NCBI GenBank assembly: GCA_902767775.1
Contig: CACXIP010000024.1
Location: 95,032-131,416 of the forward strand
DNA: 36,385 nt
DNA from: an uncultured Prevotellaceae bacterium
GTDB taxonomy: Bacteria; Bacteroidota; Bacteroidia; Bacteroidales; Bacteroidaceae
Direction of reading: 5' to 3'
The notes beneath the pieces are model-generated. The model saw nothing but the letters and a program-made list of their open reading frames with translations, did no database searches and was not told the DNA's origin. Each line of letters starts with the position of its first letter. Positions within the stretch are counted from its first letter, which is position 1. The position numbers and the translations under genes were made by a program. Below are positions 1-8,561 of the stretch, in pieces.

Positions 1-171
1 GACAATTCGGGAGTATTATGTTTTTGTCACGAATTAAAGAATTGTTGCTATGCGTATCAATTCGCTAATTCGACAATTCGGGATAATTATGTTTTTGTCA
101 CGAATTAAAGAATTAAAGAATTAAAGAATTGTTGTCATGGCATTTCAATTCTCTAATTCGACAATTCGGGA
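1..171. repeat. Tandem intergenic repeat, about 2.2 units
   Basis: The 12-mer GACAATTCGGGA recurs at 1, 72 and 160. Each is followed by a similar AT-rich body (TTTTTGTCACGAATTAAAGA, then an ATTGTTG segment, then CTAATTC). Unit 1 is 71 bp and unit 2 is 88 bp. Nearly all the extra length in unit 2 is two more copies of the 8-mer ATTAAAGA, which points to slippage. The third, partial unit runs into the 3' end of the symporter gene and encodes its last residues and stop codon. No gene lies in 1-152. Confidence 0.85.
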
Positions 172-1619
172 TTTGTGCCTTTTCTCGATTTTCGCGGCCA
201 CAGCCACAGTCCCATGAAAGTCAGCGCACCGTTGAGCATGAGCAATTCGTAGCCAAACTGGTATTCGGTGCATGACTTGGTCCATTGGTCTGCAGCAAAA
301 CAGAAGAGCGGTGATGCCACGGCGATGAAAGGCACTGCCTTATCGTTGACCTCTCGCTTGGTGAGCAGACTGAAAGCAAAGAGGCCCAGCAGAGGCCCAT
401 AGGTATATGAGCACATCACATAGATGGCATCAATGACGCTGGGCGAGTTGACCGCCCTGAAAAGCAGCACAAAACCGATGAAGACCACTGCCATAATGAC
501 GTGTACACGTCGGCGAAGACGCACATCATCCGGACGTCGGAGGATATCGACGCAGCAACTGGTGGTGAGCGCTGTGAGTGCAGAGTCGGCACTGGAGAAT
601 GCTGCCGACACGATACCAAGGGTGAAGAGCACCACTACTGCCTGTCCCAGGCGTCCAGAAGCTGCGAACATCGGCAACAATTCATCCCCAGCCTCAGGCA
701 TCGCCACACCTTGCTTTTCCGCCAACAAGCACAGCAGCACGCCCAAAGCCAAAAAAAGGAGGTTGGCGGGAACAAAAGCAAAACCATACGAGCACATATC
801 CTTCTTAGCCTCACCGAGCGACTTGCAGGTAAGGTTTTTTTGCATCATGTCCTGGTCAAGTCCTGTCATGACAATGACGATGAAGATACCACTGAGGAAC
901 TGTTTCCAAAAATACTGCCGCGACATGGGGTCATCGAACACAAAGATGCGGCTCCTGCTGTCGTCTGCCACCGCCTTCACCGCTTCCCCTACTCCCATGC
1001 CGAGCGAGTGCATCACGCTGAGGATGATGAGGACAAGAGCCCCAAACATACACAGAGTCTGAAGCGTGTCGGTCCACACCAGTGTCTTGATGCCGCTCTG
1101 CCGTGTATAAAGCCATATCAGCACAACCATCAGCAAGACAGTGAGTGGAAATGGGATGCCATAGGCATCGAGCACGAAATGCTGCAGGATAATGCACACC
1201 ACATAAAAACGTGCGGCTGCACCCGTCATCTTCGACAAGATGAAGAAAGAGGCTCCGGTAGTATACGACCGTCCGCCAAGCCGCTCACTCAGGAACGAAT
1301 AAATGGTGGTGAGGTTATGCCGGTAATAGACCGGCAGTAGGATGAATGCCACTGCCGCATAGCCAAGGATAAAGCCCAGGCATGTCTGCATATAGGTCAT
1401 CCCGATGCCGTTCACCATTCCTGGGACACTGACAAAGGTGACACCCGAGATGGATGCCCCAATCATACCAAACGCCACCATGTACCAAGGCGACTGCCTG
1501 TTTCCTCTGAAGAAGGCATCATTGTCGCGGCGGCGTGCCGTCAACCGACTCACCAAAAGGAGCAAGAAAAAATAGGCGGCTATGGTGAGCAGGATGCTGA
1601 GTGACTGTTGGTCATGCAT
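153..1619 (-). CDS. Sodium:solute symporter (SSS/SLC5 family)
   Basis: This 488-residue integral membrane protein is predicted to couple sodium influx to uptake of an unidentified organic solute across the inner membrane. It has about thirteen hydrophobic segments over its whole length. Near the N-terminus (residues 38-70) is the family-typical stretch FRGNRQSPWYMVAFGMIGAS followed by GVTFVSVPG. A second conserved segment with SAAFSSADSALTAL lies around residue 340, in the region that normally holds the second sodium site. The start codon overlaps the end of mfd by 8 bp, so the gene is probably translationally coupled as the last member of the sugar transferase-mfd-symporter operon. The last codons (NPELSN) come from a copy of the downstream tandem repeat, so the native C-terminus may have been altered. 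The substrate cannot be read from sequence; sugars, sialic acid, amino acids and vitamins are all transported by relatives. Confidence 0.9.
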   Translation of the reverse strand: MHDQQSLSILLTIAAYFFLLLLVSRLTARRRDNDAFFRGNRQSPWYMVAFGMIGASISGVTFVSVPGMVNGIGMTYMQTCLGFILGYAAVAFILLPVYYRHNLTTIYSFLSERLGGRSYTTGASFFILSKMTGAAARFYVVCIILQHFVLDAYGIPFPLTVLLMVVLIWLYTRQSGIKTLVWTDTLQTLCMFGALVLIILSVMHSLGMGVGEAVKAVADDSRSRIFVFDDPMSRQYFWKQFLSGIFIVIVMTGLDQDMMQKNLTCKSLGEAKKDMCSYGFAFVPANLLFLALGVLLCLLAEKQGVAMPEAGDELLPMFAASGRLGQAVVVLFTLGIVSAAFSSADSALTALTTSCCVDILRRPDDVRLRRRVHVIMAVVFIGFVLLFRAVNSPSVIDAIYVMCSYTYGPLLGLFAFSLLTKREVNDKAVPFIAVASPLFCFAADQWTKSCTEYQFGYELLMLNGALTFMGLWLWPRKSRKGTNPELSN

Positions 1620-4600
1620 CGGTCAGCACCTCCTCATTGACGATTTCACGAAGGATGAATACCGCCTCGCCCACCGAAGACACATGCTTCACCTTCATTG
1701 ACAGCCGATCCTTCGCTTCTTTCAGCTGACAGCGGTGATGATGTTTCTTAGCGAAATTGAGCACCTTGGAAAATGCCGTACTTTGGTAGAACGGACTGAC
1801 TTTATTGTTGACAAACTGCATTTGCATATTGCCCTGTTTAAGAATGATGGTTTCACATCCCAGCATTTTGCCCAACTGCCTCAGCGGCACAACCTGCATA
1901 AGCTCGACACCTTCTTTCGGCACTTTGCCGAACCTATCCTCCAGACGTTTGCGGAATGCCTCCAGCTCATCATCCCTGCTGATGTTGTCAAGTTCTCGAT
2001 AGAGGAGCATCCTTTCGCTGCTTCCCGGCACATAGTTGTCGGGGAAGTACATCTCAAGGTCGCTCTCCAACGAGCAGTCCTCTACAAAGTCATTACCCAT
2101 TATCTGACGTCCTTCCTTCAAATCCTCCCCATAAAGGCTGCCAAACTCCTCGTTTTTGAGTTCGGTAATCGCCTGACTGAGAATCTTCTGATAAGTTTCA
2201 TATCCCAAGTCCTCCATAAACCCGCTCTGCTCTGCTCCCAACAAATTGCCGGCACCGCGAATGTCGAGGTCCTGCATAGCAAGATTGAATCCGCTGCCCA
2301 GTTCGGAGAAAGTCTCCACCGCCTCCAAACGTCGCCGAGCCTCCTCTGGCAAAAGCGACTTAGGCGGTGCAAGCAGGTAGCAGAACGCCTTCCTGTTGGA
2401 GCGCCCCACCCTGCCGCGCATCTGATGAATATCGGAGAGACCGAATTTGTGGGCATCATTAATGAAGATGGTGTTGGCATTGGGGATGTCGATGCCGTTT
2501 TCCACGATGGTGGTTGAGATGAGCACGTCGTAGTCATGGTTGATAAATCCAAGGATGATGTTCTCCAGTTCCTCTGGTTTCATCTGTCCATGTCCGATGG
2601 CGACACGGGCATCCGGCACATATTTCTCGATGATACGTGCTATCTCTGGCAGGTTGGAAATGCGGCTGTTGACGAAATACACTTGTCCGTTGCGGCTCAT
2701 CTCGAAATTCACCGCATCGGCGATGACCTCATGGTTGAAAGTCGTCAGTTCGGTATACACCGGGTATCTGTTGGGCGGTGGAGTGCGTATTATGCTCATA
2801 TCGCGTGCGCCCATGAGCGAGAACTGCAGGGTGCGCGGTATCGGCGTAGCCGACATGGTGAGGGTGTCGACATTGGTCTTGAGCGTGCGCAGTTTCTCTT
2901 TGGTCGACACGCCAAATTTTTGTTCCTCGTCGATGATGAGCAGTCCGAGGTCCTTCCATTTCACGGTCTTTCCCAATATCTTGTGGGTGCCGATGAGGAT
3001 GTCCACCCTACCCTCTGCGAGATTCTGAAGGATTTCACGTGTCTGTTTCGCCGACCTGGCCCGTGAGAGATAGTCCACCGTTACGGGGAACCCCCTCAGT
3101 CGGTCGGTGAATGTTTTGTAGTGCTGAAAAGCGAGGACGGTGGTAGGCACAAGCACCGCCACCTGTTTGCTGTCGCACACTGCCTTGAAAGCGGCGCGCA
3201 CCGCAACCTCTGTCTTCCCAAAACCAACGTCGCCGCACACAAGACGGTCCATCGGACGGGAACTCTCCATGTCCGCCTTTACCTCCTGTGTCGCCCTGAG
3301 TTGGTCGGGGGTGTCCTCATAGAGGAAACTTCCCTCCAACTCATGCTGCATATAGTTGTCGGGACTGAAAGAGAAGCCATGCTCATGCCTTCTTCTGGCA
3401 TAAAGACGAATGAGGTCGCGTGCGATGTCCTTGATACGCTTCTTGGTGCGCTCCTTCATGCGCTCCCATGCCCCAGTTCCCAAGGTACTGAGGCGTGGCG
3501 GCTCACCAGTCTCTGCCCTGCGGTACTTGGATATTTTGTATAGCGAATGGATGGACACATCGACGGTATCGCCCCTTTGGTAGATGATACGTATCATCTC
3601 CTGATAACTGCCGCCAGTCTCGATTCTTACCAATCCGGCAAAACGTCCGATGCCAAAATCCACATGCACGATAAAGTCACCCAGTTCCATTTCCTGCAGC
3701 TCCTTCATGGTGAGTGCCATCTTGCCTGCTCTGGCTGTGTCGGAGCGCAGGCTGTATTTATGGAAACGGTCGAATATCTGATGGTCGGTGAAATAGCACA
3801 CCCTCTCCAGATTGTCTATGAAACCCGCATGAAGCGTCTTGTCCACAGCAGTGAAGTCTGAAACAGGTTGTCCTGCCTCGGTCTGTCCTCCCTCCGCCTC
3901 AAGAATATCCCTGAGACGCTGTATCTGCTTGGGACTGTCGGAGAGCACCATGATGCAGTAGCCTCTGTCGATATAGTCTGCGAGCGTATCACGCAGGAGT
4001 GTAAAATTCTTATGGAAGATAGGCTGTGGGGAGATATCAAACTTCACCGTAGCAGCCGGCGTGCCCGTTGGTTTCTTTCCTATGTCGATGCGTTTGAAAC
4101 CGCTGATGGCCTCTTTGAACTGATTGGCTCGGATAAGTTGGCTCTCGCTGCGCAAGCGTTGCATGATTTCGTTGCGCTCCACCTCAGGTACCCCCTCCAG
4201 ATGTGCTGTCACCGCCTGTGCCGAGAACCCCTCATCATAGATTTGTGCGATGGTGTCGGTGACATAAGCGAGGTCGCGCACGACCACAAATGTGTCGGCA
4301 GGCAGAAACGACATAAAGGGCTTCTTGTCCGTCATCTCTGTCAATCTTGGCACAATCTCTATTCTGTCGCGCTGCTCACGCGACAGTTGTGACTCGATGT
4401 CGAAGGTGCGTATGGTGTCTATCTCATCTCCGAAAAAGTCGATGCGGAAGGGGAACTCACAGCTGTAGGAATAGACGTCAACGATGCTTCCACGGATAGC
4501 ATACTGCCCAGGCTCATAGACATAGTCCTGATACTGAAAACCGAAGTCGCGCAGCGTCTCGTCGATGACTGCCACATCGATGGTCTGTCCCCTGCGGAGC

Positions 4601-5052
4601 GACAACGTGCGCTCATCCAATATATTTTTCGACACCACCAACTGGCTGAGGGCGGAGGGACAAGTCACCACGAACGTGGAGCGCCCCATTGCCTCGGCAC
4701 CATCGCCCACAGCGGAGAGCCTGGCCAGCACCTCTGTTCGGAGAATCTCGTTAGCCTCATCAGTCTGCGCATATTTTACAGCTCGACGATAGGAAGAAGG
4801 GAAGAAAAACACATCATCCTGTCCCATCACCTGCGTGAGGTCATGGTAGAAATAGCCAGCCTCGTCAGCATCCTGCAGGATAAAGAGCATATTGACTGCC
4901 TTGCGGATGGAGAGACCCGCAAAAAGCATCGGTGCAGAAGAAGCAGAAAGTCCGTCGAGATGCACGGGACTGACAGCCTCTTCCATCAAGTGGGCAAGGG
5001 CACCACATTGAGGTAACCGACCGAAAAGTTGTTGGAGTTCGGCTATCTTCAT
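1612..5052 (-). CDS. mfd: Transcription-repair coupling factor Mfd
   Basis: Mfd is an ATP-driven translocase that removes RNA polymerase stalled at DNA damage and recruits UvrA for nucleotide excision repair. The 1146-residue length fits the family. The N-terminal third resembles the UvrB-like module. The RNA-polymerase-interacting domain is near residues 450-510 (KMALTMKELQEMELGDFIVHVDFGIGRF region). The motor follows with Walker A GDVGFGKT near residue 606, the DEEQ box (IIDEEQKFGV) near 706, the SATPIPRTL motif, and the translocation/helicase motifs NGIDIPNANT and QMRGRVGRS. A C-terminal TRCF domain closes the protein. It begins 1 bp after the upstream glycosyltransferase stop and overlaps the downstream symporter by 8 bp. 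This is a housekeeping gene and nothing looks damaged. Confidence 0.97.
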   Translation of the reverse strand: MKIAELQQLFGRLPQCGALAHLMEEAVSPVHLDGLSASSAPMLFAGLSIRKAVNMLFILQDADEAGYFYHDLTQVMGQDDVFFFPSSYRRAVKYAQTDEANEILRTEVLARLSAVGDGAEAMGRSTFVVTCPSALSQLVVSKNILDERTLSLRRGQTIDVAVIDETLRDFGFQYQDYVYEPGQYAIRGSIVDVYSYSCEFPFRIDFFGDEIDTIRTFDIESQLSREQRDRIEIVPRLTEMTDKKPFMSFLPADTFVVVRDLAYVTDTIAQIYDEGFSAQAVTAHLEGVPEVERNEIMQRLRSESQLIRANQFKEAISGFKRIDIGKKPTGTPAATVKFDISPQPIFHKNFTLLRDTLADYIDRGYCIMVLSDSPKQIQRLRDILEAEGGQTEAGQPVSDFTAVDKTLHAGFIDNLERVCYFTDHQIFDRFHKYSLRSDTARAGKMALTMKELQEMELGDFIVHVDFGIGRFAGLVRIETGGSYQEMIRIIYQRGDTVDVSIHSLYKISKYRRAETGEPPRLSTLGTGAWERMKERTKKRIKDIARDLIRLYARRRHEHGFSFSPDNYMQHELEGSFLYEDTPDQLRATQEVKADMESSRPMDRLVCGDVGFGKTEVAVRAAFKAVCDSKQVAVLVPTTVLAFQHYKTFTDRLRGFPVTVDYLSRARSAKQTREILQNLAEGRVDILIGTHKILGKTVKWKDLGLLIIDEEQKFGVSTKEKLRTLKTNVDTLTMSATPIPRTLQFSLMGARDMSIIRTPPPNRYPVYTELTTFNHEVIADAVNFEMSRNGQVYFVNSRISNLPEIARIIEKYVPDARVAIGHGQMKPEELENIILGFINHDYDVLISTTIVENGIDIPNANTIFINDAHKFGLSDIHQMRGRVGRSNRKAFCYLLAPPKSLLPEEARRRLEAVETFSELGSGFNLAMQDLDIRGAGNLLGAEQSGFMEDLGYETYQKILSQAITELKNEEFGSLYGEDLKEGRQIMGNDFVEDCSLESDLEMYFPDNYVPGSSERMLLYRELDNISRDDELEAFRKRLEDRFGKVPKEGVELMQVVPLRQLGKMLGCETIILKQGNMQMQFVNNKVSPFYQSTAFSKVLNFAKKHHHRCQLKEAKDRLSMKVKHVSSVGEAVFILREIVNEEVLTDA

Positions 5053-5053
5053 C

Positions 5054-5806
5054 TTACTCCGCCGGCATTGGTGGATACTTGCGGAACCATCCGTCCCAGC
5101 GCAGGCGCATCACGCCGAAGAAAGCCTCGGAAAAGATGCCACCGCTCATCTTGCTCACCCCCTCGCGGCGGTTGACGAAGACGACTGGCACCTCCTTGAT
5201 GCGGAACCCTATCTTCCATGCCGTAAATTTCATCTCTATTTGGAAGCCATATCCCTTGAAGCGTATCTTGTCGAGTTCGATGGTCTCAAGCACACGGCGC
5301 TTGTAGCATTTGAACCCTGCTGTCGTGTCGTGGATGCTGAATCCAGTGACTATCCTCACATATTTGGAAGCGAAATAGCTCATCAGCACACGTCCCATAG
5401 GCCAATTGACCACATTGACTCCGCTGACATAACGTGAGCCGATAGCGAGGTCATACCCCTCATCATGGCAGGCAGCGTAGAGGCGCGGGAGGTCGTTGGG
5501 GTCGTGGCTGAAGTCGGCATCCATCTCAAATACATAGTCATATCCATGCTCCAACGCCCACTTGAAGCCCATGATATAGGCAGTACCCAATCCCTGTTTG
5601 CCCGACCGCTCAAGGATAAAGAGGCGATTGGCCAAACCATTGCGTATCATTCCATGGACAATGGCGGCGGTGCCGTCGGGACTGCCGTCGTCGATGATAA
5701 GAATATGGAAATATTTCTCCAGGCCAAAGACAGCGCGGATGATTTTCTCAATATTTTCTTTCTCGTTGTAAGTGGGTATAATGACAATGCTGTCTGAAGA
5801 TTCCAT
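5054..5806 (-). CDS. Polyprenol-phosphate mannosyltransferase-like GT2 glycosyltransferase
   Basis: This 250-residue family 2 glycosyltransferase resembles dolichol/polyprenol monophosphomannose synthase (DPM1/Ppm1). Such enzymes transfer a sugar from a nucleotide sugar to polyprenyl phosphate at the inner face of the membrane. The sequence shows VIIPTYNEKENI at residues 8-19, IDDGSPDGT at about 40, and the metal-binding DADFSHDP at about 95-103. There is also a GSRYVSG motif and a C-terminal FVNRREGVSKM segment typical of this subfamily. No membrane helices are evident, as in the short catalytic-only DPM1 type. It is first in an operon with mfd, and a promoter with ideal spacing lies just upstream. 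The sugar is not determined by sequence; mannose is the family default. Confidence 0.88.
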   Translation of the reverse strand: MESSDSIVIIPTYNEKENIEKIIRAVFGLEKYFHILIIDDGSPDGTAAIVHGMIRNGLANRLFILERSGKQGLGTAYIMGFKWALEHGYDYVFEMDADFSHDPNDLPRLYAACHDEGYDLAIGSRYVSGVNVVNWPMGRVLMSYFASKYVRIVTGFSIHDTTAGFKCYKRRVLETIELDKIRFKGYGFQIEMKFTAWKIGFRIKEVPVVFVNRREGVSKMSGGIFSEAFFGVMRLRWDGWFRKYPPMPAE

Positions 5807-5847
5807 GAATACCTTTGGTTAGAATTATTGGTTCACGATTAACCTTG

Positions 5848-5878
5848 CAAATTTAGTGAAAGCTTGCCTAACTGCAAA
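5848..5878 (-). promoter_or_regulatory. Bacteroidota-type promoter for the glycosyltransferase-mfd operon
   Basis: Read on the minus strand, TTTG (5878-5875), 19 nt and TAAATTTG (5855-5848) match the Bacteroidota -33/-7 consensus. The predicted start of transcription gives a leader of about 40 nt before the ATG at 5806. It is divergent from the promoter at 6076-6106. Confidence 0.7.
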
Positions 5879-5936
5879 ATAAAAATGCTTTTTTTTCAAT
5901 ACTGCGGCTGCTGGCAACGAGTCAGATGGCAAAGAC

Positions 5937-6098
5937 AGGATGCGCCTCAGCAATGCAAAAATCAAAAAAAATGCCTTTTTTGTTTTGCATTGCATTCGGC
6001 TTTCACGACTTTGACTGTCGTCGAAGATAGGATGCGCCTCAGCAATGCAAAAATCAAAAAAAATGTCTTTTTTGTTTTGCATTGCATTCGGCTTTCAC
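5937..6098. repeat. Two direct copies of a 70-bp repeat containing an inverted repeat
   Basis: Copies at 5937-6006 and 6029-6098 differ at only one base (C at 5974, T at 6066). They are separated by 22 bp. Each copy contains an 11-bp perfect inverted repeat, GCAATGCAAAA and TTTTGCATTGC, around an A/T-rich centre, so it could fold as a hairpin. The right end of the second copy supplies the TTTG element and spacer of the promoter for the next genes. Confidence 0.95.
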
Positions 6099-6106
6099 TA
6101 TCTTTG
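6076..6106 (+). promoter_or_regulatory. Bacteroidota-type promoter formed at the edge of the second 70-bp repeat
   Basis: TTTG at 6076-6079, a 19-nt spacer and TATCTTTG at 6099-6106 match the consensus exactly. The TTTG and all of the spacer lie inside the repeat and the -7 box begins at the first base outside it. The first repeat copy lacks a matching -7 box (GACTTTGA follows instead). The promoter rules out the in-frame ATG at 6045 and supports the start at 6126. Confidence 0.75.
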
Positions 6107-6125
6107 CAGAAGACATCATATACAT

Positions 6126-6497
6126 ATGGGAAGAAACAAATTCTCTCAGAAAGAGCTGGAGGAAATCGGCAAGTTGCTGCGCCAAAAGAATGCCGTCAAC
6201 CGTGGCAAGCAAAAACTCATCCGCCATCAACTGCGTGTGGACTATGAGTTCAACATCTCTGACTTCAACGAACCCGGCAAGGCGTTCGGTGAGGACGAGC
6301 TTCGTGATGCTGTCAAGCGTGGCGCCATCCAGGTGCTCGATGATGCGACCATAGCAGCCATGAAGGAAAAGCGTGCCCGCGACAAGGCAAGAGATGAGGC
6401 AGCACGCGCAAAGGAGGCTGTAGAGGCTGGCGAACAAACTGACTGGCAAGAAGCCCTTCGGCAATGGAATGAATGGGAAGGAGGAAACAACACATGA
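6126..6497 (+). CDS. Small charged hypothetical protein
   Basis: This 123-residue protein is not one I can assign to a family. It is very polar, with no signal peptide or membrane segment. The first 80 residues look folded (FSQKELEEIGKLLRQKNAV, then RHQLRVDYEFNISDFNEPG). Residues about 80-110 are rich in Ala, Glu, Lys and Arg and likely form one long helix or coiled coil (EKRARDKARDEAARAKEA). The start at 6126 was chosen because an ideal promoter ends at 6106, downstream of the earlier in-frame ATG. Its stop overlaps the start of the next gene (ATGA), so the two are co-translated. A cytoplasmic helper or structural role is possible but not shown. Confidence 0.75.
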   Translation: MGRNKFSQKELEEIGKLLRQKNAVNRGKQKLIRHQLRVDYEFNISDFNEPGKAFGEDELRDAVKRGAIQVLDDATIAAMKEKRARDKARDEAARAKEAVEAGEQTDWQEALRQWNEWEGGNNT

Positions 6498-7420
6498 AAA
6501 GACATTTGATAAGACTATGCCTGTTGGCATTGGTCACACTCCTGACATGCCCCTTATTCGCACAGGAGATGCTCGTAGGCACCTACAACATCCGCAACAA
6601 AAATGACGGCGACTCCATCAGGGGGGAGCGTTGGAGCAAACGGTGCCAGGTCATCTGCGACCAAGTCAACTTCATGGCACCTGCCATCTTCGGCACACAG
6701 GAGGTGCTGCATACCCAACTGCTCGACCTGTTGCACGGACTGCGCAACTACGGATATATCGGCGTGGGACGTGACGACGGGAACACCAGGGGCGAGTATG
6801 CCGCCATCTTCTATGAGAAGAGCCGCCTTCGCCTGCTCGACCATGGGGATTTCTGGCTCAACGAGACACCCGACCGTCCTGTGCTCGGATGGGATGCCGC
6901 CTGCATCCGCATCTGCACATGGGGAAAATTCAAGGATTTGAGAACCAAGAAAAAGTTCTATTTCTTCAACCTGCACATGGACCATGTGGGACGTGTGGCA
7001 CGCCGTGAGGCAGCCCGTCTCGTCGTCAGCAAAATCCGTGAGATAGCCGGTAACAAACCTGTTGTGCTCACCGGCGACTTCAATGTGGACCAGACCGACG
7101 AAATTTACCGCATTTTTACTGAGTCGGGCATTCTCACCGACTCCTACTCCGTTGCACCAGTAAGATTTGCAGAGAATGGCACATTCAACGACTACAAGCC
7201 ATTACTGAAAACCTCCAGCCGCATTGACCATGTGTTTGTCTCTCCCTATATCAAAGTGGATGCCTATGGAGTGCTCACAGACAGTTACTGGACGCCCAAC
7301 ACCGACTCCGCCGTCACCCAAAAGGCGGCAGATGCTCCTCAGGAAATATCTTTCAGCAACTACACACGACGTAATCCATCCGACCACTACCCCGTCATGG
7401 TGCGCATCAGGTGGAAATAG
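6494..7420 (+). CDS. Secreted endonuclease/exonuclease/phosphatase-fold hydrolase
   Basis: This 308-residue protein has a Sec-type signal peptide, a basic start then LCLLALVTLLTCPLFAQ, with likely cleavage after residue 24. The mature part shows the EEP fold in order: GTYNIRN (metal-site Asn), GTQEV (metal-binding Glu), NLHMDHVG (catalytic His region), LTGDFNVD (Asp/Asn pair), RIDHVFVS and finally SDHYPVMV (catalytic His). All key residues are present, so it should be an active metal-dependent phosphodiesterase or phosphatase. Substrates in the family include nucleic acids, phosphoinositides and sphingomyelin. Export suggests a periplasmic or surface substrate. The ATG at 6494 is preferred over 6473 because it gives the ATGA overlap with the upstream gene, follows GGAGG at 6480-6484 and starts directly at the signal peptide. 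Confidence 0.88.
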   Translation: MKRHLIRLCLLALVTLLTCPLFAQEMLVGTYNIRNKNDGDSIRGERWSKRCQVICDQVNFMAPAIFGTQEVLHTQLLDLLHGLRNYGYIGVGRDDGNTRGEYAAIFYEKSRLRLLDHGDFWLNETPDRPVLGWDAACIRICTWGKFKDLRTKKKFYFFNLHMDHVGRVARREAARLVVSKIREIAGNKPVVLTGDFNVDQTDEIYRIFTESGILTDSYSVAPVRFAENGTFNDYKPLLKTSSRIDHVFVSPYIKVDAYGVLTDSYWTPNTDSAVTQKAADAPQEISFSNYTRRNPSDHYPVMVRIRWK

Positions 7421-7453
7421 GAAAACAGACAGAGAGTATCAGAAAATGATTGA

Positions 7454-8410
7454 CTAATCTGATGTAAAACACTTTTTATCTATCAGATTATTTGCAATTG
7501 CATAGATGGTCAGACCGGCAAGTGAGTGTATCTGCAACTTCCTGACGATGTTCCGTCTATGGGTAATAACCGTGTTGATTGATATAAACAGTTGGTTGGC
7601 AATTTCCTTGTTTGACATGCCTTGTACAAGACAAACAATGATTTCTTTCTCACGTTCAGAAATGGACTCCTGGCCTTCCGCATTGCTGATCAAACTCGAT
7701 ATTCGTGCAGACACATCATCTTTCTTGAGTTTCTGTTCCAAGATGCGTATTGCAGGTACAAACAGCACATCCTCAACATTGCTGTGGTTGCAGAGCCATT
7801 CTTCATTATTATATATATCATAAAGCGTTGCCGTCAGTTGATTGTTGGCAAGTCCGTCATGAGGAAGATACTTGATGATGATGTTTTTCAATTCATGAAA
7901 CTTGCCTGTTGTGTCGCTATGGTGCTTCGAGAAAATGTCAACGTTGTAGTTTGACACCTGCTCACCCCTAAGGAGTGCCTCAACATAAGGAAACAGCGTC
8001 TTCTCCTCATACTTCATATGCATACGTATGTCGTGAGCATATTCATCGTAGAGACGTAAAATCAGCGTGGCGAGGTGGTCGCCCTGACTGAGCGACTCCT
8101 CAAGTTTCTTGCGGATGGACGGCAATTGGAAATCCAGAAAATAGCGGTGCGAAGCCCTCAGATAGGCCAACAAGGTGTTGACAGAAATCTTATCGTCTGT
8201 TTCCTTGGGAGCATATCCGTTAATCAGAAAGTTGACAACTGTGAGGAAAGTGTGACAGTCGACACCCTGCTCACGGCATACCTCGCTGACAGTTTTGTCG
8301 CCAAACCCCAGACGTATGCCAAAAGCACCCAATCCCTGCAACATGCTGTAGTTGTCGCTGATTAGGTCTATCATCTTATCATCTGCCTCGTATAGTTTAA
8401 TCCTTTTCAT
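7454..8410 (-). CDS. Hemerythrin-LuxR one-component transcriptional regulator
   Basis: This 318-residue protein combines three parts. Residues about 12-65 resemble the ScdA/YtfE-type N-terminal domain (FGDKTVSEVCREQGVDCHTF, with Cys45 and Cys52). Residues about 80-230 form a hemerythrin-like four-helix bundle with candidate diiron ligands His88, His131, Glu135, His163/164, His209 and Glu213. Residues about 247-308 form a LuxR-type helix-turn-helix (SEREKEIIVCLVQGMSNKEIANQLF, ITHRR). The layout suggests a cytoplasmic sensor of oxygen, nitric oxide, peroxide or iron status that binds DNA directly. The start at 8410 was chosen over 8464 because a -7 box at 8433-8440 lies inside the longer frame. 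It is divergent from the porin-imelysin-diheme-CcsBA operon, its obvious candidate target. Domain assignments are strong; the ligand is inferred. Confidence 0.85.
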   Translation of the reverse strand: MKRIKLYEADDKMIDLISDNYSMLQGLGAFGIRLGFGDKTVSEVCREQGVDCHTFLTVVNFLINGYAPKETDDKISVNTLLAYLRASHRYFLDFQLPSIRKKLEESLSQGDHLATLILRLYDEYAHDIRMHMKYEEKTLFPYVEALLRGEQVSNYNVDIFSKHHSDTTGKFHELKNIIIKYLPHDGLANNQLTATLYDIYNNEEWLCNHSNVEDVLFVPAIRILEQKLKKDDVSARISSLISNAEGQESISEREKEIIVCLVQGMSNKEIANQLFISINTVITHRRNIVRKLQIHSLAGLTIYAIANNLIDKKCFTSD

Positions 8411-8432
8411 CGCATCTTCATGAATTACGCCA

Positions 8433-8464
8433 CAAAGATACAACTTTTTCTTGGATAACCACAA
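8433..8464 (-). promoter_or_regulatory. Promoter for the hemerythrin-LuxR regulator
   Basis: On the minus strand TATCTTTG (8440-8433) matches the -7 box exactly. The upstream element is weaker (TTG at 8464-8462, 21 nt away). Expected leader length to the ATG at 8410 is about 20 nt. Confidence 0.55.
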
Positions 8465-8561
8465 TCCCCATTATTAGGCATTGTCGTTCTCATTTCCGAA
8501 CCAAACATCATCAAAACAAGGTAATCATTTCACAAAATCAAAGTATAGTTGTCGCTAAAAG

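Noticed and set aside
501-1340. Plus-strand frame of 279 codons opposite the symporter
   Set aside because: It is low in hydrophobic structure, rich in His/Arg/Gln and lies wholly antisense to a clear SSS transporter. It has no promoter or family motif.
1735-2517. Plus-strand frame of 260 codons opposite mfd
   Set aside because: Antisense to conserved helicase motifs of mfd; its codons are a mirror of that gene.
5825-6082. Minus-strand 85-codon frame across the two 70-bp repeats
   Set aside because: Its internal repetition (KKAFF..FALL) simply reflects the DNA repeat, and a divergent promoter runs through it.
6045-6125. Earlier in-frame start for the small hypothetical gene
   Set aside because: The exact promoter match ends at 6106, so this ATG would not be in the transcript; the extra residues are repeat-encoded.
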